A stretch of DNA of 64,000 bases from Scrofimicrobium canadense (GTDB lineage Bacteria; Actinomycetota; Actinomycetes; Actinomycetales; Actinomycetaceae). The stretch lies in assembly GCF_009696615.1 (NCBI RefSeq), contig NZ_VULO01000006.1, forward strand, positions 62,001 through 126,000. The letters run 5' to 3'. Below the pieces are notes generated by a model, which did not search any database, was not told the DNA's origin, and saw only the letters and a program-made list of their open reading frames with translations. A program made the position numbers and the translations under genes. Positions 36,412 through 45,544 of the stretch are shown here, in pieces; positions within the stretch are counted from its first letter, which is position 1, and the number at the start of each line of letters is the position of its first letter.

Positions 36412-36545
36412 TTACCCTTTGACTGAGCCTGCCAAAAGCCCGCGGACAAAGAATCGTTGTAGCGATAAGAACACCGCCATGGGAACAATCACAGAAATGA
36501 AGGCTCCTGCTGACAGCAGGTGCCATGCGGATCCACGAGAAAGAG
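36412..36545 (-). pseudogene. C-terminal remnant of a MalG-like ABC sugar permease
   Basis: The last 43 codons read AWHLLSAGAFISVIVPMAVF then LSLQRFFVRGLLAGSVKG and stop, the canonical end of carbohydrate ABC permeases of the MalG/GanQ type. Everything upstream of about 36545 is unrelated. It ends just before the GH65 gene on the same strand, as expected for an operon of sugar transporter and phosphorylase whose 5' part was deleted. Confidence 0.75.
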
Positions 36546-37574
36546 TGGATGCTCCAGTTAATACCAGGCGACGGCGTACCTGGGTTCGTGCTTGCCGCTT
36601 GAAATGGTGCGGAGACACGGCTTCGGTTGGATCAGGAGGCGTCCCCGCCAAGCTTTCCCGGTCAGCCATTCAGCCCACGGGGTCCTCGGACGTCCGGCAG
36701 AGGCGTTCATGTTTCGCTCGCTGCACCCACCGGGGGCGTCTTGAGCGGGGCGCGTCAAAAGGTTCGGGCCGACGTCAAAAAGTATGGCTTGACTGCCTGG
36801 GGCTGCCAGAGCGTTCATGTCTGCTATGGCAATGAAAATCATCGACGGCGGCACAACCGTAGAAACGCAGCAGTTCGCCGTCTACAAATGGAACCCTCGA
36901 GCGGCAATGCGCTACCACCAGACATGCTTTGTGCTCGAAAACCTCGCACTTGCCGGAAACATCACCTGGCTACAGGCACAAGAAGCTCGCCTCAACCTCC
37001 CAACAACTCTCGGCTGGGACGGTGCTACGAACCTGACATGGGCAGATGGAAGACCCGCAAGCGCATGTCGAACCAGCCTCACACTGCAAGCCCCCCTTGT
37101 CTGCGCAAGCTGTGGGTCGTTTTGTGGGCAGAAGGTCTGGCACTCCACGTCACCCCACCGAGCAGAAGTATGGGAATGTCAATACAACGGCCAACTATGA
37201 AGCCGCTGCATCCCGCGCCACGTCTACCAGCGCGTACTGCTTTGGACCCTCGCCAGGCTGCTCCAAGCCCAGGCACGTGCAGACAAAACCTTGCAATCAA
37301 TGACGGTCAGCGCGCTTGTAGCCACCGGAGGCATTACTCGCAGACGGGCAGCGGCGTGCGTGGGTGACTTGATTACAGCCCGTGGTTTCTGATTGTTACG
37401 CCCGAAGACGCCAGGGCGCAATTCACCCATGCGGTCGTCACCGCGCACTCCAGCATTTGCTTCTACTTGAACGATGAAACGGAGGAGGCTCTCCTGATGG
37501 CTATCTGGGCCAGAAAACACGAAGGCCACCCCCTGCCCAGCGGCCCTGACATTCCCGAGGAACTCAAGGTCATC
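36546..37574 (+). other. Degenerate coding-like sequence, possibly a recombinase relic
   Basis: No intact gene is visible in this 1-kb stretch. In the plus frame ending at 37200 a cysteine-rich piece (CASCGSFCGQKVWHSTSPHR, then WECQYNG) resembles the zinc ribbon of large serine recombinases. Shifted frames continue with VYQRVLLWTLARLLQAQARA, TVSALVATGGITRRRAAACV and, after a stop, IVTPEDARAQFTHAVVTAHS. These pieces look once-coding but are split by stops and shifts. The stretch is cut off by the IS256-type element at 37575. The recombinase idea is weak. Confidence 0.3.
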
Positions 37575-37649
37575 GGGACTATAACGTTATCTGTGTAACT
37601 GGCGTTTTTCATTTAATAGTCTTTCGCGTCTGGCCAGCGGTCTGCGAAA

Positions 37650-37681
37650 GTGGGGGTACCTCCCGCTTCTTTGGCGGGGGA
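37650..37681. repeat. Small palindromic element, copy A
   Basis: A 32-bp stretch identical to 38019-38050, with a GC-rich stem (CCCGC ... GCGGG around TTCTTTG) and a GGTACC. Its 29-bp core splits the transposase codons for Ala-Ile and Thr-Phe near the C-terminus, the rest of which is otherwise uninterrupted. Confidence 0.8.
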
Positions 37682-38018
37682 ATGGCAAACGCGTTCAATG
37701 CGGGTTTCCATCGCATTGTCCAGCGTACCTGGCCCCTCCCGGTTGGGTCGAGGGACCGCACCGTGAGGTACAAGCATTTCAGTGCTGCTTTCGGTAAAGG
37801 AAGTGTCCCCGGGCCCTGACAGAGCGTCGGAACCTCGCATTCAGACTCTCAATAGCATTAGTCGAGCAGATAACTTTACGGATCTCGGCGTCGTACTGAA
37901 GGAACGGGGTGAACTGTTCCCACGCGTTCTCCCATAGCTTCCAGGTTGCGGGATACCGGTCCCCCCATTTCTCAAACATCAGGTCTCTAGCGGCTTCGGC
38001 TGCCTCCAGACTGGGTGC

Positions 38019-38050
38019 GTGGGGGTACCTCCCGCTTCTTTGGCGGGGGA
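38019..38050. repeat. Small palindromic element, copy B
   Basis: Identical to copy A and in the same orientation relative to the transposase. It lies between the codons for Arg-Pro-Ile and Ala-Pro-Ser and shifts the frame. It behaves like a REP-type or miniature mobile sequence. Confidence 0.8.
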
Positions 38051-39044
38051 GAGATGGGTCGGACATCCCGTTTCAACTCGTCCCAGTACTTCTTGGATGC
38101 GTAGCGGAAAGTATTCCTGATCAGGTGAAGAACACATGTCTGGACTGTAGCTTTGGGCCAAACAACCTCGACCGCGTCGGGGAGGCCCTTCAGTCCGTCG
38201 CAGACCAGGAAGAAGGTGTCGGTAACGCCTCGGTTCTTGATCTCGGTGAGTACGGAGAGCCAGTATTTCGCGCCTTCGCCCCCAGGGGAACCCCAGATAC
38301 CCAGCACGTCCCTCGTACCATCCAAGGCGACACCGATAGCAGCATAGAAGGCCCTGTTAGCTACCTGGCCGTCACGCACTTTCACAACGATGGCGTCTAT
38401 GAAGATAGCGGCGTACACCGAATCCAGAGGACGACTGGCCCACTCGTGCATTTCTTCTACGACCCGGTCCGTGACCGGGCTGACCGTCTCTTTCGACACC
38501 GACGCCCCGTAAATATCCTGGAAGTGAGCACTGATCTCCCCAGTCGTGAGTCCCTTGGCGTAAAGCGATAACACCACCTCATCCACGTCGTTTAGACGGC
38601 GTTGGCGTTTCCGCACAATCACCGGCTCAAAGGTCCCTTCCCGATCCCTGGGCACCTCAATCTGGACCTCACCGACGCTATCAGTCAACACGGTCTTCTG
38701 TGTGGTGCCGTTCCGTGAGTTCGATGCTCTTCCTTCGGCTGACTTCTCGTGTTTCTCCCGGCCCAGATGCTCTGTCATTTCCTCATTCAACGCGGTCTCC
38801 AGGACCGTCTTCGTGAACTGCGCGGGCAACCCATCAGGACCCGTCAAATCCAATCCAGCGGCCTTGGCCTGCCGGACCAACTCAGCCGCAGCGACCATCT
38901 CAGGCGTCGGCTCCACGCTCGTTTTCTTCTTCTTCTTCGATGCCACAGCATCCAGTGTTGCAACAGACATAAACCATGCCCACCTTCCACGCCGACCAAC
39001 GATCAGCGGATAAGGCCAGTTACACAGATCCCAGGACAGTCCCT

Positions 39045-39352
39045 AATTCGGATGCGGGAGCGCAGTACACATCCGTACGGTTCACTGACACCTTGGACCT
39101 GGAAGGGTTTCGTGCCTCGATCGGCAGTGTTGGAGACGCCCACGATAACGCCGCCGCTGAGAGCGTAATTGGCCTGTTCAAAAACGAAGCCGTCCGCTCT
39201 GACAGTCCCTTCCGCGCGGGGCCACTACACGGCCTGAGAGAAGTCGAGACCCTCACCCTGGAATGGGTGACCTGATACACCAGGAACGACTCCACTCCAC
39301 CATCAGAAACAAGCCACCCATCGAATACGAGAACCACTACTATTAAACTAGC
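39045..39352 (+). pseudogene. C-terminal fragment of an IS3-family transposase
   Basis: The DDE-domain end is plain: NSDAGAQYTSVRFTDTLDLE, ASIGSVGDAHDNAAAESVIG (second Asp and Glu region) and FKNEAVRSD. The expected Glu-Trp-Val-Asp-Trp-Tyr is degraded to a stop at 39272-39274, after which YTRNDSTPPSE continues in frame. The 5' part is missing because the fragment starts at the edge of the IS256-family element. Confidence 0.85.
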
Positions 39353-39462
39353 GCACAAACCCGTGCCGCTGCCTAATAAAGCAAGCAGCACCAAACCCGG
39401 GGGCGGTTCAATTTGGCTTCCTGATTCGAGTCAGCAATTAGTTTTGAAGAGGAAAAATCGAA

Positions 39463-41703
39463 ATGAAGAAAGAATTTAGGTTGTCCAGGAGCATATTCGC
39501 GGTGGCAGTCGTAGCTGCCTTGGTTGGTACCGGCGGTGTTGCTCATGCCGCCACCAGTGAGGGGACTAGAGACCAATTAACTGCGGCTGAGCAGTCAGGG
39601 ACGAGAGCCTCGTTAGAGTCACAAAACAGTCGAGAGCGAAGGGACTCTGAGCAAGAGTTGATCTCGGATGAGCAGTCCCGAACTTCCCTATCTGAAGAAA
39701 GTGATGACGATGAGCGTATGATTGCGCCTAGTTCGGCATCAATCGCTGCTGACTTCGAGCTTGACGTGCTCAATTTTTGTGACAACGATTCTGGACCATA
39801 CTTCCCGGCGGTGACGTTTGATGAAGAATCCGGTGCCGTGATGGTTGATTTAGGAGCTGCGCACGACATGTGGGGTGGAGAGAGCCTCTTCATCGGCACG
39901 GCTTCTAATGAATCGGGAGGCCTGGAATGCGTCAGCAAGATTACTAGCGTCACCTTCGTGGGTGAGGGGTACGACGAACTCATAATCGGGGACAATGCTT
40001 TCTACCAGCGTGTCGGCGATTATGGGCTTCCTTCAGGCTCACCCGTAAGACTGGAAAGCGTCAGGTTCCCAGAAACAGGCTTGAAGCGACTGATCACCGG
40101 GCATTGGTCATTCGCGCAAGCTATCTATGAGGCAGGCAACACTTCTCTGAAGAGTGTCGTCTTTCCGAAATCGCTGGAAGTGCTGGACATTGGCCACGGA
40201 TCCTTCGACCAGTACGTCGAAGGGAATGGTCAGGTGGCTCTGTCCGAAATTGTTTGGCCTGAGCATGTTGATGAGCTTTCCATTAAAGAAGCTGCATTTC
40301 GTCTAACTGGTGAGTCTTCTCTTGAAAAAGTTGTCCTTCCCGAAGGGCCAACCAGTTTGGTGATTGGGGAGCTCGCGTTCTCTCAAGGTGAGAACGCACT
40401 TAGAAGTAAGGCCTCACTTAAAGAGGTCAAATTCCCGAGTACGCTCAAGTCTCTTGAGATCGGAGCGCACGCCTTCCAGCAAGTTGATGATCCTGTGCTG
40501 ACTCAAGTTGAGTTTCCAGAGGGCCTTGAGGACCTCACAATTGACACTGAGGCTTTCATCCAAGTTGGGAATAGCGCTTTGTCAAAGATTTCCTTCCCAG
40601 AATCTCTGCGCAATCTGACGCTTGGTGACTTTGCTTTTCTCCAGCACTCCCAAGCAGCACTAACAGACGTGACTTTCCCGCAGCAAATGGATGACCTGAC
40701 CATCGGTTGTGGGGCATTTCGTCAGGAAGTGGCTCTTGGCGGAGGCGCTGACCAGAAATATGCACTAAAGACAGTGACATTCCCGCGCACCTTGAACAAC
40801 CTATCGGTGGGAGCCGCCGCATTTTCCCAGGGGACAGATTTGCCCGGCAACGGTTCAAATCTCGTGTGTAACGAGACTCCAATGACCGCCCCAATCCAGT
40901 ACGCGGTAGAGCCGTCAACACTCAAGAGCATTGTTTTTCCAGAAGAGGTCTCCTCGCTGGACGTGGGATTTCAAGCTTTTGCTGTGGTCGATGATGACGG
41001 AGAAATAAAGACCGGACGAACTGACAAACTTATGTTGTTCTTCCCTTTCAGTGAGAGTAACAAGCCTGCCGATGTTCAAGTGGCTACCCCCGTGACCACC
41101 TATCAGTGGCTTCCAGAAGGTAACGCAGTGTGGGTATGGCTTGGAGAGGACGGCACCACAACTAAAGCAGCGTGGCAAAACGAAGGAAAGGGCGATTTCG
41201 ACCTTCGCGGAACTTATACGGCGACATTCAGTGCCAATGGTGGTTCTCTGCCTCAGGGCCTAGCTTCCGAATGGAGTGTGTTCCCTGAGACAGAAGGCCA
41301 AATTCAGGCCCAGCCTGTGGCCAACGCAACTGCGCTGAACCCTGTGGGATTCTTTGGTGAAAACCCGGCGTTCAAACTGGATCTGCCGCAGGCCGAACCA
41401 ACAAGACCTGGATACGCGTTTACTGGCTGGTTACCAGTTCTCCAGACGCGAGAGACAGCCAAAGTACTGAAGCCTGGAGCACAGTTCCAGATGAACAGCA
41501 ACGTAGAATTTGTTGCACAATGGACAAAAGATGCCCCTGGCGAGGAGTCATCTTCGACTGAAACTCCAGAGAAGCCCACGGCTTCGACGGAGAAGGCGTC
41601 CGCATTAGCAAAGACTGGAGCATCTCCGCTGCCCTTCCTCACCTTGGGGGCGATCTTCCTCGCAGGAGGCTTAGCCCTTCTCACAGCCAAACGCCGTTCA
41701 TAA
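39463..41703 (+). CDS. Cell-wall anchored leucine-rich-repeat surface protein with LAKTG sorting signal
   Basis: Signal peptide (RSIFAVAVVAALVGTGGVAH, cleavage after AHA) followed by an acidic Ser/Glu/Arg-rich spacer (residues 30-85). About ten BspA-like LRR_5 repeats follow, each of the form 'SLKSVVFPKSLEVLDIGHGSF', spaced 27-35 residues. Then a Listeria-Bacteroides type repeat (YTATFSANGGSLPQ ... PTRPGYAFTGW) and an acidic linker. The C-terminus is a sortase signal, LAKTGASP, a hydrophobic stretch and KRRS. It should be displayed on the cell wall, probably in adhesion. AAGAGG lies ten bases upstream of the ATG. A hairpin terminator follows. Confidence 0.9.
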   Translation: MKKEFRLSRSIFAVAVVAALVGTGGVAHAATSEGTRDQLTAAEQSGTRASLESQNSRERRDSEQELISDEQSRTSLSEESDDDERMIAPSSASIAADFELDVLNFCDNDSGPYFPAVTFDEESGAVMVDLGAAHDMWGGESLFIGTASNESGGLECVSKITSVTFVGEGYDELIIGDNAFYQRVGDYGLPSGSPVRLESVRFPETGLKRLITGHWSFAQAIYEAGNTSLKSVVFPKSLEVLDIGHGSFDQYVEGNGQVALSEIVWPEHVDELSIKEAAFRLTGESSLEKVVLPEGPTSLVIGELAFSQGENALRSKASLKEVKFPSTLKSLEIGAHAFQQVDDPVLTQVEFPEGLEDLTIDTEAFIQVGNSALSKISFPESLRNLTLGDFAFLQHSQAALTDVTFPQQMDDLTIGCGAFRQEVALGGGADQKYALKTVTFPRTLNNLSVGAAAFSQGTDLPGNGSNLVCNETPMTAPIQYAVEPSTLKSIVFPEEVSSLDVGFQAFAVVDDDGEIKTGRTDKLMLFFPFSESNKPADVQVATPVTTYQWLPEGNAVWVWLGEDGTTTKAAWQNEGKGDFDLRGTYTATFSANGGSLPQGLASEWSVFPETEGQIQAQPVANATALNPVGFFGENPAFKLDLPQAEPTRPGYAFTGWLPVLQTRETAKVLKPGAQFQMNSNVEFVAQWTKDAPGEESSSTETPEKPTASTEKASALAKTGASPLPFLTLGAIFLAGGLALLTAKRRS

Positions 41704-41718
41704 GGCCTAAGCCCAAAT

Positions 41719-41758
41719 GGGTGATTCTCCCCGTTTCTATTAGCGGGGAGAATCGCCC
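41719..41758 (+). terminator. Hairpin terminator after the surface protein
   Basis: GGGTGATTCTCCCCG (41719-41733) pairs with CGGGGAGAATCGCCC (41744-41758), one G-T wobble, ten-base loop. It lies 16 bp past the stop codon. The next 300 bp (41759-42060) hold no gene I can support. Confidence 0.75.
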
Positions 41759-42060
41759 ATCATGCTATCGACCCCAACCACTTGGAACCTCACGAAGAGT
41801 CTTATCGAATCCAGCGACATTCGCTAGGGTCCACCCTGCACTATAAATGGCCTGGTGGCAACGACTATAGAACGCGGCGCTCTCCTCGAGATTGCCTGGC
41901 TACCAACCGTTACCCCAGTAACTAATGGGATACGGGACACTGCCAGCGGTGGAGCATTCTCTTACGTCACCGGTTTGGACAGCCGTCGCCAAAACGTTCC
42001 CAGGGCGCCGCAGCAGCATTGTTGTTCTTATCAGAGGCCTAGCCGGAGTATGAGCCGGAG

Positions 42061-43418
42061 TCATGACATTCTGGCTCCATTGGTGCTCCTTTGCTCATGC
42101 CAGTCGCGGCCTAAGATTCTTTGGGTGACGGTTGCTGGGTCCAGGTCAAGCCTTCGTAGTAACTGGGCGTTGAGTGCTACAACGACTGTCGAAACGGACA
42201 TCAGGATAGCTCCAACGGACATTGGAAGTACAAATCCAACGGGAGCTAAAACCCCGGCCGCCAGCGGTACAGATGCCAGGTTGTAGCCTGCTGCCCACCA
42301 AAGGTTTTGCTTCATCTTGGTGTATGAGGCTTTAGATAGGTCGATGATTGAAAGCACTGCTCTCGGATCGGAACTTGCCAGGATAACACCAGCGGAGGCG
42401 ATGGCAACGTCTGTCCCGGCACCGATTGCGATCCCCACATCAGCTTTGGCGAGTGCAGGTGCATCGTTGACTCCATCGCCAACCATGGCGACTTTCTCTC
42501 CGTGTGCCTGAAGCGAGGCTACGTGTGTTGCCTTGTCTTCTGGACGCACTTGAGCAAAGACGCGATCGATACCGATCTCATTGGCGACAATCTCAGCTAC
42601 AGGCTCTGCATCCCCGGTCATCATGACAACCTCGATACCACGTTTGTAAAGGGCTTGGAGGGCTTCGGCAGATTCAGGACGAACTTCATCGGTGATCTTG
42701 ACTGCCCCTACGGGAGTTCCATTGTTGACTATGTGGAGCACGGTGGCCCCGTTTTTGCTCCACTGCGTGGAGGTCTCCAGTGGGCCAGTGTTCAGGGACA
42801 TTAAGAGACCGGGTCCGCCAACTTGAATGATGCTTTCTCCAACGGTTGCACTAACTACGAGCGCTGGAACTGATTGAAAATCGACTGCCTCTGGTATTTC
42901 CAGATTTCCCTCGTTTGCAGCCGAGACGATTGCTTGAGCGAGGGGGCGTTCACTGTCGCGCTCGGCGCCAATTGTGCGCATGTTTTCGAGTGCTATCCGG
43001 TCTTTGATGAGAACGCCGTTGCGTGCAGCTTTCTCGGTGGCGATCGCTACGACAAGTGGAATAGCGAGGCCTAACGCATGGGGGCAAGCTATGACAAGCA
43101 CGGTTATTGTTCTGGCCACGGCAGCATCGAGATCCCCTAGAGCTGTCCAGACAATTGCGGTGATTATTGCGGCGACGATTGCGAACCAGAAGGGCCATCC
43201 AGCTGCCTGGTCGGCCAGTCTTTGTGCCGTGGATGAGGATTCTTGTGCCCGGCGGACCATCCGTTGGATACCTGCCAATGAGGTGTTTTCTCCGGTGGCA
43301 GTTACTCGCACTCGGGTTGCCGAGTCAGTGGCCACAGTTCCTGCCACAACGTTTTGTCCGACGCCACGTTCGACGTGTTCTCCCACCGGATAGTTGGATG
43401 GGCCATTGAATGAAGGGT
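42061..43418 (-). pseudogene. Heavy-metal P1B-type ATPase, 5'-truncated and lacking the phosphorylation motif
   Basis: Copper/heavy-metal translocating ATPase of the CPH (CopB) type: VIACPHALGLAIPLVVAIAT in the membrane, MMTGDAEPVAE and VAMVGDGVNDAPALAKADVG of the P domain, and the C-terminal helices (WWAAGYNLASVPLAAGVLAP). The piece between NGVLIKDRIALENMRTIGAE and RDSERPLAQAIV is missing about 40 residues including the DKTGT phosphorylation site, so transport is impossible. The 5' end runs into the right-hand IS at 43419, losing the metal-binding domain, first helices and part of the actuator domain. Confidence 0.88.
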
Positions 43419-44875
43419 GTCAGATTGTTTGTGTTTGGGCCTGTTTTTGAAAGGCTGTAACTTGTGTCTGATACACAAACGATTGATCTGATTGAGACTG
43501 ATTTGGTGAATGATCTTTCGAACGAGGCGACGAATCGTCTGGCTCAGGAACTCCGGCATTCCGGGGCCCTGGCAGATTTGTTCGCCCGCATTGATTCTGG
43601 CGAGATGGAGCTGACCGGGGACGGGGGCCTGATTCCGGCTCTAATCAAAACATCGTTAGAACGGGGGCTCGAAGCGGAGATGACCTCGCATTTGGGATAC
43701 GCCAACGGCGACCGTGAAGCTAAGGGCGCATCCGGGGCGGTGAACTCCCGGAACGGTTCATACCAGAAACGAGTAGCTACCGAGGTCGGCCCGGTAGAGG
43801 TCTCGATCCCCAGGGACCGGGATGGTTCTTTCACCCCGCGCCTGGTACCGAAAGGATCGCGGCGTCTGGGAGGCCTAGATGACATGATCATCAGCTTGTA
43901 CGCGGGGGGAATGACGATCAGGGAAATCCAGTGGCACCTGAGTCAGACCATTGGCACTGACTTATCCCACGAGACGATCTCGAACATCACGGACGCGGTC
44001 CTAGAAGCAGTGCTGGAATGGCAAAAACGGCCCCTGGACGAGTTTTACCCGGTCATGTATCTAGACGCGATCCGCGTGAAAGTCCGGGACGGATCTCATG
44101 TGCGTTCTAAAGCCGCTCATATCGCGATTGGCGTTGATATGGACGGTGTCAAACACGTCCTGGGGATCTGGGTGCAAAACAACGAAGGCGCTAGTTTCTG
44201 GGCCTCGGTGTGCTCTAACCTGCGTAACCGCGGCGTAGCCGATGTCCTGATTGTTTGTTGTGATGGGCTCACCGGACTGCCCGAAGCCGTGGAAGCTACC
44301 TGGCCCAAAACCATAGTCCAAACCTGCGTGGCGCACCTGATTCGAGCCTCGATGCGGTTCGTGAACTACCAAGACCGTAAAAAGGTCTCCGCCGCGCTTA
44401 GACCCATTTACACGGCCGTTGACGCCGACGCCGCGACCGAAGCACTCAAAGCCTTTGCTGCGAGCGAATTGGGGGCAAAGAACCCCGCAACGGTGAGTAC
44501 ATGGCAATCAGCGTGGGACCGGTTCACCCCGTTCCTGGAGTTCCCCCCAGAGCTACGCCGCGTCATTTACACGACCAACGCGATCGAGTCACTGAACTAC
44601 CAGTTACGCAAAATCAGTAAGAACCGCGGCCAGTTCCCAAACGATGAAGCAGCAGTGAAACTCTTATGGCTTGGGATCTGCAACATCGAAGACAAAAGAG
44701 CTACCGAAAGACAACGAAATAAAGGAAAGAGAGGTAAAAACCGAAAAGCATCAGGAAGACTAATCCAAGGACAAGTAACCACCAACTGGAAACAAGCCCT
44801 AGCCCAACTCGCAATCGCCTACCCCGACCGCGTCAACCCCCACATTCACTAAACCCCAAACACAAACAATTTGAC
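43419..44875 (+). mobile_element. Intact IS256-family insertion sequence
   Basis: Terminal inverted repeats: GTCAGATTGTTTGTGTTTGG at the left (43419-43438) and its near-complement at 44856-44875, one mismatch. Length about 1.46 kb with one full transposase. The 8-bp flanks (43411-43418 and 44876-44883) differ, so there is no target duplication. The left flank is a P-type ATPase fragment, the right flank a response-regulator fragment: unrelated genes, which points to a deletion or recombination at the element. Confidence 0.88.
43464..44852 (+). CDS. IS256-family (mutator) transposase
   Basis: DDE transposase that moves the surrounding element. All family regions are intact over 462 residues: EMTSHLGYANGDREAKGASG, VEVSIPRDRDGSFTPRLVPK, first Asp in YPVMYLDAIRVKVRDG, second Asp in VLIVCCDGLTGLPEAVEATW, CVAHLIRASMRFV (C-x2-H), and the Glu in RVIYTTNAIESLNYQLRK. 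The last 60 residues are basic. It is clearly different from the other IS256-type transposase in this window. Confidence 0.96.
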   Translation: MSDTQTIDLIETDLVNDLSNEATNRLAQELRHSGALADLFARIDSGEMELTGDGGLIPALIKTSLERGLEAEMTSHLGYANGDREAKGASGAVNSRNGSYQKRVATEVGPVEVSIPRDRDGSFTPRLVPKGSRRLGGLDDMIISLYAGGMTIREIQWHLSQTIGTDLSHETISNITDAVLEAVLEWQKRPLDEFYPVMYLDAIRVKVRDGSHVRSKAAHIAIGVDMDGVKHVLGIWVQNNEGASFWASVCSNLRNRGVADVLIVCCDGLTGLPEAVEATWPKTIVQTCVAHLIRASMRFVNYQDRKKVSAALRPIYTAVDADAATEALKAFAASELGAKNPATVSTWQSAWDRFTPFLEFPPELRRVIYTTNAIESLNYQLRKISKNRGQFPNDEAAVKLLWLGICNIEDKRATERQRNKGKRGKNRKASGRLIQGQVTTNWKQALAQLAIAYPDRVNPHIH

Positions 44876-45370
44876 GTTGACATGCCAATCATGGACGGCG
44901 TGAGTACCGCACGGGAGATCACCAAATATCACCCTGACGTGAAAGTCATCATGCTCACCGCATTTGAGCACTCGGATTCACTCAAACGCTCACTGGAAGC
45001 TGGGGCAAAAGCCTTCCTCACCAAGGACATGCCCATAGGCCGCCTAGTTACCATCATCAACAAGGTGATGGCCGGCGAAAAGATCATAGACCCGGGTCCC
45101 ACCGACGTGTTGATACGCTCATATCTTCGCAACGAACCAGACCCGGACTACGCCCTGCTCGAAAGGATCGAACGCCTACCTCAACGTCTCAGAAATACTC
45201 TGGACCTCCTTGTCTCAGGGCATACCACCCAACAAATGGGAAACCGTCTGGATCTGACAGAACGCAGCGTGCGGGCCTACGTGTCCCAACTATTGCAGGC
45301 AACCGAGTGCAGCAACCGAGGTGAGTTGATGGTGCGAGCGATGCGATCGGGCTACCAGCGCAGTCAGTAG
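44876..45370 (+). pseudogene. NarL/LuxR-type response regulator, N-terminally truncated by the IS
   Basis: The frame begins at the phosphorylation site, DMPIMDGVSTAREI, and includes VKVIMLTAFEHSDSLKRSLE (the conserved Thr) and AKAFLTKDMP (the conserved Lys), then a LuxR-type helix-turn-helix RTQ-variant LVSGHTTQQMGNRLDLTERS and VRAYVSQLLQA. The receiver beta1-beta2 and the N-terminal acidic pair are gone. The gene starts inside the IS terminal repeat and has no partner kinase here. Confidence 0.85.
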
Positions 45371-45544
45371 AAGGGGCCTCGAAGACCCGGCACCTTGTTC
45401 TTTAAAGGCCTCACAGGACGTTGTCCACAGGATGTGAGTGCGCGGTTTTCCACCAATTGAAAAGAGCCCGTGTGCGGAGAAACCCAACCCATGTTTTCCT
45501 TACTGGGTGCTGAATTTTCAGCCGTCATGCTGCACAATAGAGGG

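Larger units (their letters stand above)
37613..38970 (-). pseudogene. IS256-family (mutator) transposase, disrupted
   Basis: The N-terminal 310 codons are intact: NEEMTEHLGREKHEKSAEGR, VEVPRDREGTFEP-type QIEVPRDREGTFEPVIVRKR, the first catalytic Asp in AAIFIDAIVVKVRDG and the second in FFLVCDGLKGLPDAV. After KRDVRPI a 29-bp element shifts the frame; the remainder (APSLEAAEAARDLMFEKWGD, VICSTNAIESLNARFR with the catalytic Glu) lies in another frame. A further shift follows GHF, and a second copy of the 29-bp element splits the last residues before FADRWPDAKDY. The element cannot encode active transposase. Confidence 0.88.
37575..39043 (-). mobile_element. IS256-family insertion sequence, damaged
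   Basis: About 1.47 kb bounded by terminal inverted repeats: GGGACT, eight variable bases, then ATCTGTGTAACTGGC at both ends (37575-37603; 39015-39043 reversed). It contains one transposase frame on the minus strand. The transposase is interrupted by two copies of a small palindromic element and a further shift. I see no target-site duplication; the right side abuts an IS3 fragment and the left side different DNA, implying later rearrangement. Confidence 0.85.

Noticed and set aside
41855-42286. 143-residue plus-strand frame
   Set aside because: Its second half is antisense to the P-type ATPase and the first half has no motif, ribosome-binding site or recognisable family.
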